13,083 nucleotides of DNA from an uncultured Flavobacteriia bacterium (lineage in GTDB: Bacteria > Bacteroidota > Bacteroidia > Flavobacteriales_D > Crocinitomicaceae), in the NCBI GenBank assembly GCA_903928365.1, contig CAIYQV010000223.1, positions 1 through 13,083 of the forward strand, read 5' to 3'. The notes beneath the pieces were generated by a model. The model did no database searches and was not told the origin of the DNA. It was given only the letters and a program-made list of their open reading frames with translations. The position numbers were made by a program, and so were the translations under genes. Below, in pieces: positions 1 to 7,299 of the stretch (its first letter is position 1; each line of letters opens with the position of its first letter).

Positions 1-3000
1 ACTAATCGTATATTCATCTGCATTTTCCCCGTCTCCTACCCATACCTTTCGGCCTCTGGAATCATATAACGTAAATTCATTTAAACCAGTTCCGAACACG
101 GTGAATTCAGTGCCAACGGGATTCGGTGACACTATGATTTGGGCAGATTGAAGTTCTGACAAAGATGCCTGGCCCACACTTATTGTAAAATAGGTGGTGT
201 CAGATTTACATCCCTCCATTGACGCGATCAGCATAACGTTGTATACACCGGTATTTGCGTATTGATGCCATGGATCACTGTTGACGCTGGACTCACCATC
301 TCCAAAATCCCAGAAATAGCTATCAGAATTCTGGCTAGTGTTTGTAAAAAGAACGATCGCATTTGGTAGCGTTAATTGAATTTGATCTGGCGAGGCGGAT
401 GCAACTGGCCCCGATAGAACAGTTATAGAAACTGATTGAGTGAGTGTATCGCTTCCTGCTGAATTGGATGCTATGAGCGTCAAATTATAGGTACCTGAAG
501 ATACAGGTGCATAATACGGATTTTGCGCTGTTGACCATACCCCATTGCCATCAATCCATTGCCAGGAAGTAGCATCAGTTGATGTGTTTATCAATTGAAT
601 GGAATCACCTTCACAAATGACGGTGTTTGCTAAAGTAAAGTTGGCGATTGGTGGTGCTGTGGGTATTTGTAAAAGCTGTCCATCTGAAGTGAAATTAGCT
701 GTTGTCAATCCGGCACCATTCATCACTTTCACACTCGTAAAATAGGTTGTACCATAAGTAAGGGATAATCCATTAAGTGTCGCGGACAAAACATTTCCAA
801 CTGATTGAAATGCTGATACATCTGTCCCTCCTGGAGTTGTTCCTATAGCCAGTTCGTAATGATCAATAGCGCTGTTCTGATCATTGGATGCTGTCCAGTT
901 CGCCGAAATCTGTGCAGGAGTCACAAACACATCGATGTCTGCAGAATTTCCATCTTCGACAATTATAGTATCCGGAGAAGTCCAGTCAATATTCGTTTCG
1001 GTATGGCTGATCGGTGAAAAATAATCGGCATCGTCTCTAACGATGGAAAAGATTTTGCACGACGGTGTTACTGGGTTTACGTTTTCATTCCTAATCATGG
1101 CCGCCGCCCCCCCTATTGTAATCAGCTGACTTGTTTGACGAGATTTAAACACTTTTAATTCATCTGAAGAAAAAGTACAGTTTCCTGTTCTTAATGAGAT
1201 GGAATTTCCTGATGTTAAAGGTGTTGGATCTATCCATACTGAAGACAGCACATCATTAAGATAAGCACGGATCTCTCCGGTTTGAGGGTTATACATTACC
1301 TTGAAATCATATTCAAGGTCCGGATCAACGACAACCACGTTATCGGTTTCCAGTGTGATGACATCATTAGCACATCTGTAAATCTGACATTTATCTGAAT
1401 CAACGCGCCAATAAACGAGGTACGAATTGCCTCTGTTAGGCAACGAAGGGTCACTGCAAAAGAAGTGAAGTCCAGAACGACGATTACCTGTTGTTCCTCC
1501 CATCTTACCTTTCCAATGATATAAATAAACCGATGATGATTCTTGGGTTAAGGTTGCATTTAAGGCAGTATTGTAGGAGGTGTCTGCTGCTTGATCCAGC
1601 ACACCAGCGTTTGTAGACCACACTCCTGCTCCACTGGTCCATTGCTGGGATAAAGAACCGGAAAAGTCATCGTACAAATAGCCAAGATTTCTATTGGAAG
1701 ATCTGGTTACACCGTCATAATCTGTGATTAAGCTGAAACGATCAGACACTGAACCATTATCACTGTCCTGAAAATTTGCAGTAAAATCCTGTGTCTGCCA
1801 GTTGCCTGAAACCTGAACAAGTGTTGAAGGGGCCTGACTGTCTACGTTACAAAAATAAGTTGCCAGAAACCCCGGTTTCGTAGTAGATCCATCTGATTTG
1901 AATCGAAAAGTAACCGCACCTCCTGAAGTTGTAAAGTTTCCCGGAGAATTGGTTCCAGTAAAATTTCCTATTAATGGTGACGAAACGGAATTCCCATCAT
2001 AGATAAAAAGGGTGTCAAAATTAGCCTCTACATCGAATTGTGTAAAGGAAATAGATAGCGATGTTGCATTTGGAGGTTGAATTGTCCACGTATAATTCTC
2101 GTTATTGTAATAATTCTTTGTAGGACCTCCAAAATCATGAATTTGAGCCGCACATGAGTCCGTGTAACAATCTGTCATTCGGTTTCTGATTGCATCCCAC
2201 ATGGCAGTATATCCATTGTCATATCCCAAGGCCCAGATACCAATCCCTCCTATTCCTGCATTCAAGACATGTTGTAGTCGTTTTGCAAATGCAGTTTCTT
2301 CCGTGACGAAACATTGCTTCGGAGTAGTTCCATTCATAAAGAGATATCTATCCGTTTGACTGTCAGAGTCCCAAGAATGATTTCCTGAAGAATAAAATCC
2401 ACTGGTATTGGCTTGAATCGTCGCATAGGTTCTGGTCACACCAGAAGCGGTTGTAGATGATGGAACTGTCAATGAAGTTGTTGACCACTCGCGGCCATAG
2501 TAAGGTAATCCCAATATCAATTTATTTTTGGGACAACCTGCCTTTATGTAGTCGGTTAATGATCTGGAAAGTGTATAATTATAGGAAGTGCCAAATTGAT
2601 AAAGGGGATCATTTGGTCCAGCAGTAGTTGAACCAGAATAGTAATAATCGTATCCCATGATGATATAATAATCTACTTCCGGTTCCATGATGGAAAAATT
2701 GAAAACGGAATTCCAGTCAACCGAATAAAGAACGGTACTTACTTCCGATCCGGGAATAGCTGCATGCATCTGGTTGGAAAGATCCACCATGAAATTTGCA
2801 AAGGCGGCAGATTGAGACGAAGGCAACCCTTCAAAATCGATATTCACGCCATGTGCACCACGACTTGATATCAAATTAATCAGGTTCGTGATCAATGTTT
2901 GTTTCGCGGCCGTGTTTCCCAGAAAGCTTGTGTGGTTAGCGAATAAGGTTACACACAATGTAACTTTCGTTGTACCTGTCGCCAGTGCTGCGTTGACTGC

Positions 3001-3333
3001 AGCGTTCGTTGACCAACCATGAGTTGAAACAGCATTTCCGGTCAAATAATCTACCTCGTAACTAAAGAAAGATAAGTGACTCAATAAATCCCACTGGTAA
3101 TTTTGGTATTCATTACCAATCCAGTATGGATGCCAACCGTAAACCATTTTATTGAGATTACAAACGGTCTTTTGAACGGGCTTTTTCTGAAGAAGTTCAG
3201 GTTGTTCTGAATGTGAAACATCCATTCCCAGGGCTTTGTGGTACTCGAGTTCTTCTTGATGTATGCTCTGAGAAAAAGTAAAGAACTGAATCAATAAGCA
3301 GATGCTTATGATCGTAAAAACAGGTGCACGCAT
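1..3333 (-). CDS. Secreted multidomain GH18 chitinase-like glycosidase with CUB, LamG-like, Fn3, PKD and T9SS sorting modules (C-terminus cut by window edge)
   Basis: Reading the minus strand from the ATG at 3333 gives 1111 codons with no stop before base 1, so the gene runs off the left edge. Residues 1-21 form a signal peptide (hydrophobic run, then FTFSQS). Residues about 62-385 are a GH18 barrel: the catalytic motif HGVNIDFE (161-168) keeps D166 and the acid E168, followed by MGYDYYY (226-232), LGLPYYGREW (274-283) and GGIGIWALGYD (362-372). Residues about 393-495 match a CUB domain (IYDG, terminal GFLATYFC). Residues about 553-735 look like a laminin-G/jelly-roll domain set within a second beta module (about 505-552 and 757-800). 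An Fn3-like domain (about 805-890), two PKD domains (about 895-973 and 976-1053; WDFGDG at 1008-1013) and a type-A T9SS C-terminal domain (VSPNP at 1068-1072) follow. By family knowledge it should be exported through T9SS and cleave chitin or a related beta-1,4-GlcNAc polymer outside the cell. The substrate is inferred, and a peptidoglycan-type target is possible because the motif resembles YaaH-like GH18 proteins. Confidence 0.9.
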   Translation of the reverse strand, partial: MRAPVFTIISICLLIQFFTFSQSIHQEELEYHKALGMDVSHSEQPELLQKKPVQKTVCNLNKMVYGWHPYWIGNEYQNYQWDLLSHLSFFSYEVDYLTGNAVSTHGWSTNAAVNAALATGTTKVTLCVTLFANHTSFLGNTAAKQTLITNLINLISSRGAHGVNIDFEGLPSSQSAAFANFMVDLSNQMHAAIPGSEVSTVLYSVDWNSVFNFSIMEPEVDYYIIMGYDYYYSGSTTAGPNDPLYQFGTSYNYTLSRSLTDYIKAGCPKNKLILGLPYYGREWSTTSLTVPSSTTASGVTRTYATIQANTSGFYSSGNHSWDSDSQTDRYLFMNGTTPKQCFVTEETAFAKRLQHVLNAGIGGIGIWALGYDNGYTAMWDAIRNRMTDCYTDSCAAQIHDFGGPTKNYYNNENYTWTIQPPNATSLSISFTQFDVEANFDTLFIYDGNSVSSPLIGNFTGTNSPGNFTTSGGAVTFRFKSDGSTTKPGFLATYFCNVDSQAPSTLVQVSGNWQTQDFTANFQDSDNGSVSDRFSLITDYDGVTRSSNRNLGYLYDDFSGSLSQQWTSGAGVWSTNAGVLDQAADTSYNTALNATLTQESSSVYLYHWKGKMGGTTGNRRSGLHFFCSDPSLPNRGNSYLVYWRVDSDKCQIYRCANDVITLETDNVVVVDPDLEYDFKVMYNPQTGEIRAYLNDVLSSVWIDPTPLTSGNSISLRTGNCTFSSDELKVFKSRQTSQLITIGGAAAMIRNENVNPVTPSCKIFSIVRDDADYFSPISHTETNIDWTSPDTIIVEDGNSADIDVFVTPAQISANWTASNDQNSAIDHYELAIGTTPGGTDVSAFQSVGNVLSATLNGLSLTYGTTYFTSVKVMNGAGLTTANFTSDGQLLQIPTAPPIANFTLANTVICEGDSIQLINTSTDATSWQWIDGNGVWSTAQNPYYAPVSSGTYNLTLIASNSAGSDTLTQSVSITVLSGPVASASPDQIQLTLPNAIVLFTNTSQNSDSYFWDFGDGESSVNSDPWHQYANTGVYNVMLIASMEGCKSDTTYFTISVGQASLSELQSAQIIVSPNPVGTEFTVFGTGLNEFTLYDSRGRKVWVGDGENADEYTIS
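1107..1113. repeat. C7/G7 homopolymer inside the chitinase-like gene
   Basis: Seven C on the plus strand read as seven G in the coding strand, within the codons for I-G-G-A-A-A-M (residues 740-746). It lies in the short linker just after the LamG-like domain. Slippage by one base would shift the frame and remove the Fn3, PKD and T9SS sorting modules. Seven bases is short for a real phase-variation switch, so this is only a possible hotspot. Confidence 0.4.
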
Positions 3334-3340
3334 AGTTTGA

Positions 3341-3355
3341 ATTCGTTAGGCGAAT
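3341..3355. promoter_or_regulatory. Small inverted repeat over the predicted transcription start of the chitinase-like gene
   Basis: The sequence ATTCG-TTAGG-CGAAT is a perfect 5-bp inverted repeat with a 5-base centre. It lies one base downstream of the putative -7 element and eight bases before the ATG, so it would cover the transcription start and most of the leader. It could be an operator half-site pair or a small 5' hairpin, but arms this short can occur by chance. Confidence 0.3.
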
Positions 3356-3356
3356 C

Positions 3357-3387
3357 CAAATTTACGAGAACTAATAGAAAATCAAAA
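3357..3387 (-). promoter_or_regulatory. Bacteroidota-type promoter for the chitinase-like gene
   Basis: On the minus strand a TTTTG (3387-3383) is followed after 18 bases by TAAATTTG (3364-3357), an exact match to TAnnTTTG. This is the -33/-7 arrangement used by the Bacteroidota housekeeping sigma factor. The -7 element ends 23 bases before the ATG at 3333. The -33 element sits directly beside the stop codon of the upstream methyltransferase gene, so the glycosidase gene probably has its own promoter despite lying only 57 bases downstream. Confidence 0.6.
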
Positions 3388-3390
3388 GAC

Positions 3391-4140
3391 TTAAGAACGG
3401 TCCTCTTCAAAAAGAAATTTGGTGGAATGCTTTAGCGTTCTCAAAATAAGTGATTTCAACAACGCGATTCCAGCAACAACACCGTAGACCTGTTTAAAAT
3501 GTACTGATCCCGATTGAAACCAGTCGCGCAGGAAAGCAACAAATACAAATCCCAGTATAGTTGCCGTAACACCAGAGTATTCTCTTCGAAGGATCGTTTT
3601 CAATGAAAAAGGAATTGAATTGGGTTCATAATTCTTAAAACTCGGCCAGAATGGCGGCACTTTAAGTGACCAGTTCACATATGCTTCACCAAACTTTCGT
3701 TCCAGAAAGCGTTCTTCAGCAAACATTATACGTTCGTAATAGATCCAGAACAGCAGAGAAACCGTAACTACAAACCAAATATTAAAGGTATACATCACGA
3801 TGCCGATCCACATAAAGTAATTGCCAAGATATAGCGGATGTCTCAATGTGGAATAAATTCCTTTCGTATTCAACGCCTCTGCAACTTGCTCTTTTGTATT
3901 ACGTCCAGAAGTATATTTATTGCTCGTACCAATAGCTATTGCCCTGATAATCTGTCCCGAAAATGAAACTAAAGAACAAGTTATCAACAGGTAAAGCTCC
4001 AAGCTATCATAATTATTTAAAAACTGATAATCAGTAAAATAAACTACCGGAATCGATAAAATAAATAAAATTACAGGTATTTGACCTCTGTATTTGAACA
4101 GGATATTTCCGTTTTTTTCGAATGAGTGAACTAAAGCCAT
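3391..4140 (-). CDS. Integral-membrane methyltransferase of the PEMT/ICMT-like family
   Basis: A 249-residue protein with about five membrane segments (roughly 20-37, 50-71, 108-133, 190-206 and 218-235). The diagnostic region is RHPLYLGN (100-107), then an E/FG-rich cytoplasmic stretch with E136, E142-E143 and FGEAY (150-154), W157, and VPPFWP (161-166). This matches the SAM-binding signature of phospholipid and isoprenylcysteine methyltransferases. The family transfers a methyl group from SAM to a membrane-embedded acceptor. Which acceptor cannot be told here, and true CAAX-protein methylation is not expected in a bacterium, so the usual ICMT label should not be read literally. About 80 residues with two extra membrane segments extend beyond the core. 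The gene lies 57 bases upstream of the glycosidase on the same strand and diverges from the START-like gene across 47 bases. I see no clear promoter of its own. Confidence 0.8.
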   Translation of the reverse strand: MALVHSFEKNGNILFKYRGQIPVILFILSIPVVYFTDYQFLNNYDSLELYLLITCSLVSFSGQIIRAIAIGTSNKYTSGRNTKEQVAEALNTKGIYSTLRHPLYLGNYFMWIGIVMYTFNIWFVVTVSLLFWIYYERIMFAEERFLERKFGEAYVNWSLKVPPFWPSFKNYEPNSIPFSLKTILRREYSGVTATILGFVFVAFLRDWFQSGSVHFKQVYGVVAGIALLKSLILRTLKHSTKFLFEEDRS

Positions 4141-4154
4141 TGACAGGAATTACG

Positions 4155-4162
4155 TATATTTA
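4155..4162 (+). promoter_or_regulatory. Weak -7-like element before the START-like gene
   Basis: TATATTTA differs from TAnnTTTG only in its last base and lies 25 bases before the ATG at 4188, inside the 47-base divergent spacer. No TTTG or TTG is placed well for a -33 element, so this is tentative. Confidence 0.25.
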
Positions 4163-4187
4163 GCTAAACGATGCGAAATTAATACAA

Positions 4188-4589
4188 ATGACAACTACTA
4201 TGCCTGCAAAAGTGAAATTCGAGTTGGAGTATCTATTAAAAACATCTCCGAAAGTGCTCGAAACAATGCTTTCAACCCCCAGTGGATTAAGCGAATGGTT
4301 TGCTGACAATGTTAATATTAAAGGGGATGTATTTACGTTTATTTGGGAGGGTTCTGAACAAGAAGCCCGCTTTAACCACGACAAAGTACATCATCGTTAT
4401 CGTTTTCAATGGCTTGAAGATGAGGAAGAAGACAATGACTGTTTCTTTGAATTGAGCTATGAAGTGGATCCAATGACCAAAGCAGTGATTTTTAGATTAA
4501 GTGATTTTGCAGATCCTGAAGAGATTGACGATGCTAAATTACTATGGGAACAGCAGGTGGTCGATTTGAGAAGGACATTAGGCTGCTGA
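4188..4589 (+). CDS. Small START-like (SRPBCC fold) domain protein
   Basis: A 133-residue soluble acidic protein with no signal peptide or membrane segment. The pattern KFELEYLLKTSPKVLETMLS (10-29), then TPSGLSEWFADNV (30-42) and FIWEGSEQEA (51-60), is typical of the Bacteroidota START-like family related to AHSA1/SRPBCC proteins. Such proteins form a helix-grip cavity that can hold a hydrophobic ligand, but no ligand or reaction is known for this group as far as I can say. The ATG at 4188 is used here. A second in-frame ATG at 4200 (MPAKVKFELEY) is an equally possible start because family members usually begin just before the KFELEY-like strand. The lptF/lptG-family gene follows after 66 bases but has its own promoter-like element. 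Confidence 0.82.
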   Translation: MTTTMPAKVKFELEYLLKTSPKVLETMLSTPSGLSEWFADNVNIKGDVFTFIWEGSEQEARFNHDKVHHRYRFQWLEDEEEDNDCFFELSYEVDPMTKAVIFRLSDFADPEEIDDAKLLWEQQVVDLRRTLGC

Positions 4590-4629
4590 CAGTAAAGAGA
4601 ATATTCCTGTCATTTAGACGTTAAATCTT

Positions 4630-4637
4630 TACTTTTG
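4630..4637 (+). promoter_or_regulatory. -7 promoter element (TAnnTTTG) before the LptF/LptG-family gene
   Basis: TACTTTTG followed by C is an exact match to the Bacteroidota -7 consensus and lies 18 bases before the TTG start at 4656. Transcription would begin near 4642, leaving a leader of about 14 bases. No good -33 TTTG is visible about 19-21 bases further upstream, so the match rests on the -7 element alone. Confidence 0.5.
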
Positions 4638-4655
4638 CGCACGATTTAAACAGTA

Positions 4656-6149
4656 TTGAAGCGTCTTTACCTTTTTAGTATCCGTTCATTTGTCGGTCCA
4701 TTTTTCGTGACGCTGGCTATTTCTATGTTTATACTTGTCATGCAATTCTTATGGAAGTACATCGACGATCTAATGGGAAAAGGTCTGGGTACGTGGGTAA
4801 TTCTTGAACTTCTTTTCTATGTTTCAGCGAGTCTCATTCCTCTGGCCCTCCCACTTGCCATCTTACTTTCATCCATAATGACTTTTGGAAATCTGGCTGA
4901 GAACAATGAGCTGACTGCGTTGAAATCAAGTGGCCTATCCCTTTACCGTATTATGCGCCCTTTGATGCTGGTAGTTACGTTAATCGCTATCTCTACATTT
5001 TACTTTGCTAATTACGTTATACCCGTAGCCAATCTGAAATGGCATTCGCTTATCTACGACATACAGAACACTAAAATAGCAGCGATTATTACGCCAGGAG
5101 TTTACAGTACCGAACTTGACGGCTACGCGATCAAAGTTCAGGAAGGTACCGAGGATTACTTTAAGGATATTCTTATTCATGATCATACCAATCCCAAAGA
5201 GATCAAATCGGTTCGTGCTTCAGAAGGAAAACTATATAAATCAATCAACGGGAAGTATTTGTTCTTTGAGCTGAATGATGGGTATGTTTCCGAGGAACTT
5301 GCACCTCAAGCTCCTTCGTTCGGGCCAACAGGGATTTTACACCGGGGATCTCACAATAATAGACCCAGTAGGAGAAGTCATTTTGATCAAGCCACCTATA
5401 AGATTGATATCGCAGGTTTTTCCCTTAAACGTTCTGAAGACGAATTGTTTGCCGACAAACATGAGATGCTTAATGTTTTTCAAATCTACCATGCTGTAGA
5501 TTCCGTCAATAAGAATGGTCGAATGATCAATGGAAATTTTTTGAAAAGCATAAAAAATGACCATCCTTATTTTCAGTCACTTGCATACCAAATACCTCAG
5601 AAAGGACTTGATCCCGCATTGGAAATGAAGCATTCAGAACCCATTCCAGCGGGCCCTATCGTGTTCGATTCACTCAACATGTCTCAAAAGGCACGTTCCA
5701 TTTCTCTGGCGCAAGCGAAACTCAGAAGAAAAAACCAAAATCTGGAGTCACAGATAGACTACCTCAAAACGGTTGATCGGGATATGAACTCCTATTGGAT
5801 CGAATTCCATCGCAAGTTTGCACTAACCGCAACGATCATCGTGTTATTTTTCATAGGGGCTCCATTAGGTGCTATTGTTCGTAAAGGAGGTTTTGGTGCC
5901 CCTGTCGTGATCGCTGCCCTACTCTTTATGATCTACTTTGTATTAATCAGCATTGGTGAAAGTCTCGCGAATTCTGATGTCGTTTCCCCGTTCTTCGGAA
6001 TGTGGTTTGCAACCATGATACTTACCCCTATAGCGTTTATATTATTGCGTGCTGCAGCCAATGATGCACCGGTCTTCAATCGTGAAAACTGGTCTGCTAT
6101 CTTACGTAAATTCAAAAAGAAAAATGCGCCTGCTGTACCTCACAAATAA
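4656..6149 (+). CDS. LptF/LptG-family (YjgP/YjgQ) lipopolysaccharide export permease
   Basis: A 497-residue inner-membrane protein. Three N-terminal membrane segments (about 14-34, 48-75, 101-121) and three C-terminal ones (about 388-408, 413-433, 445-465) flank a large periplasmic beta region. ENNELTALKSSGLSLYRI (82-99) is the coupling-helix segment that contacts the LptB ATPase, and GAPLGAIVRKGGFG (401-414) is the conserved loop before the fifth segment. In the family, LptF and LptG with LptB2 lift LPS from the inner membrane into the periplasmic bridge. At 497 residues it is much longer than the roughly 360 of E. coli LptF. The excess is in the periplasmic domain, including a proline/arginine-rich stretch at about 216-243. 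The start is TTG: an in-frame TAA at 4647 leaves no ATG or GTG upstream, and MKRLYLF fits the family. No partner permease or LptB is nearby, and F versus G cannot be decided. The last 26 bases overlap the next gene. Confidence 0.9.
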   Translation: MKRLYLFSIRSFVGPFFVTLAISMFILVMQFLWKYIDDLMGKGLGTWVILELLFYVSASLIPLALPLAILLSSIMTFGNLAENNELTALKSSGLSLYRIMRPLMLVVTLIAISTFYFANYVIPVANLKWHSLIYDIQNTKIAAIITPGVYSTELDGYAIKVQEGTEDYFKDILIHDHTNPKEIKSVRASEGKLYKSINGKYLFFELNDGYVSEELAPQAPSFGPTGILHRGSHNNRPSRRSHFDQATYKIDIAGFSLKRSEDELFADKHEMLNVFQIYHAVDSVNKNGRMINGNFLKSIKNDHPYFQSLAYQIPQKGLDPALEMKHSEPIPAGPIVFDSLNMSQKARSISLAQAKLRRKNQNLESQIDYLKTVDRDMNSYWIEFHRKFALTATIIVLFFIGAPLGAIVRKGGFGAPVVIAALLFMIYFVLISIGESLANSDVVSPFFGMWFATMILTPIAFILLRAAANDAPVFNRENWSAILRKFKKKNAPAVPHK

Positions 6150-7299
6150 GCCCTTATACCCATCGGTAGACGGTGGATGTAAAGCAATGGTTCAAATGCT
6201 GCATTGTTTGTTGAGACTTGGTTTTGAACTTGATCACATATGTCTTGCCACACACAAACACCCCTTTGATGACAGCTCATACCCTGCAGAAATGAAGGAA
6301 CGAATATCCATCAGATCCATACAGGTAGATACAACGGTAAAACCGGGGCAAGCTTTTAAATCACTGTTTTCAAGAAAATCATTTAATATCAGTCGCTTCG
6401 ATGATCCAAAAGCACATGAAGCACTTGAAAAGCTATTGCTGAAGAACACTTACGATGTCGTATTGCTGGAAAGTCTTTACAGTACACCCTACTTACATAC
6501 AATACGTAAGCACTCTAATGCAAAGGTTGTTCTTCGTTCACATAATGTGGAACACCTACTGTGGCAACAACTTTCTGCTAATTGCAAACCAGGTTGGCGA
6601 AAATGGTATTTGAAAAAACTTTCCAGGGATCTTCGTGCTTACGAATTGAATATTCTTCAGAAAGTCGATTCCATCTTTTCGATCACCAAACAAGATATGG
6701 AGGCAGTTAAGAATATGGGTGTATCAACCACAAACTGCGTCATTCCGGTAGCATTAGGACAGACAGAGCGCAACGTTAATGATACGAACCCATCCATATT
6801 TTTTATTGGCTCCATGAATTGGCATCCGAATTATGAGGCTGCAAATCATCTGGTAAACAAAATCTTCCCTGAAGTACGAAAACAAATTCCTCAGGTAGAA
6901 TTGCATCTCGCTGGGTCATACATGGGGACCCACTTCCCCTCAGACTCTAACATGGGGATAACGAATCACGGGTTTGCTGAAGATCTGCATGATTTTATGC
7001 AAAGCAATGGCATTTTGGTTTTACCTATTAAGTCTGGTTCAGGTGTTCGTGTTAAATTACTGGAGGCAATGGCACTTGGTGTTCCTGTTGTTAGTTCCGC
7101 TATTGGGGCATTGGGTATTTCAGAAAACTCAGGAATCCTCTTGTCCTCCAATGACAACGAAATGATCGAACAGATCATGTCACTTATTCATTCCCCAGTT
7201 ATGCGCGAACAGATTGGAAAAAATGCTTGGGAATATGTGAGCAAAAATCTCTCAATCGATAGTGTATCACAAATGATCGCAGATGAATTCAACAGCTGA
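6124..7299 (+). CDS. GT4-type (group 1) glycosyltransferase, first of an overlapping pair
   Basis: A 391-residue GT-B fold enzyme expected to transfer a sugar from a nucleotide-activated donor to an envelope glycan or lipid acceptor at the cytoplasmic face. The N-terminal acceptor half starts MRLLYLTNKPLYPSVDGG (1-18) with the glycine-rich loop, and SHNVEHLLW (139-147) follows. The C-terminal donor half has FFIGSMNWHPNYEAANHL (226-243) and GSGVRVKLLEAMALGVPVV (305-323). In the usual E-x7-E motif the second glutamate is E314, but the first position is serine (S306), a variant seen in part of GT4. An in-frame ATG at 6049 would add 25 residues of no family character, so I chose 6124, preceded by the A-rich AAAAAGAAAA. 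This start overlaps the permease gene by 26 bases, implying translational coupling. Donor and acceptor cannot be named. Confidence 0.85.
   Translation: MRLLYLTNKPLYPSVDGGCKAMVQMLHCLLRLGFELDHICLATHKHPFDDSSYPAEMKERISIRSIQVDTTVKPGQAFKSLFSRKSFNISRFDDPKAHEALEKLLLKNTYDVVLLESLYSTPYLHTIRKHSNAKVVLRSHNVEHLLWQQLSANCKPGWRKWYLKKLSRDLRAYELNILQKVDSIFSITKQDMEAVKNMGVSTTNCVIPVALGQTERNVNDTNPSIFFIGSMNWHPNYEAANHLVNKIFPEVRKQIPQVELHLAGSYMGTHFPSDSNMGITNHGFAEDLHDFMQSNGILVLPIKSGSGVRVKLLEAMALGVPVVSSAIGALGISENSGILLSSNDNEMIEQIMSLIHSPVMREQIGKNAWEYVSKNLSIDSVSQMIADEFNS

Noticed and set aside
4588..4611. Possible terminator after the START-like gene (GACAG ... CTGTC)
   Set aside because: The stem is five base pairs with a 14-base loop and no U-rich tail, and it begins within the stop region of the gene. 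It is too weak to call.
4980..5564. Open frames at 4980-5186 and 5337-5564 (minus) and 5275-5499 (plus) within the permease gene
   Set aside because: All overlap the well-supported permease frame and encode no recognisable protein.
6049..6123. Upstream in-frame ATG that would lengthen the first glycosyltransferase by 25 residues
   Set aside because: The added residues lie inside the permease gene and look like its out-of-frame shadow, while MRLLYLTNKP at 6124 is a normal GT4 N-terminus.
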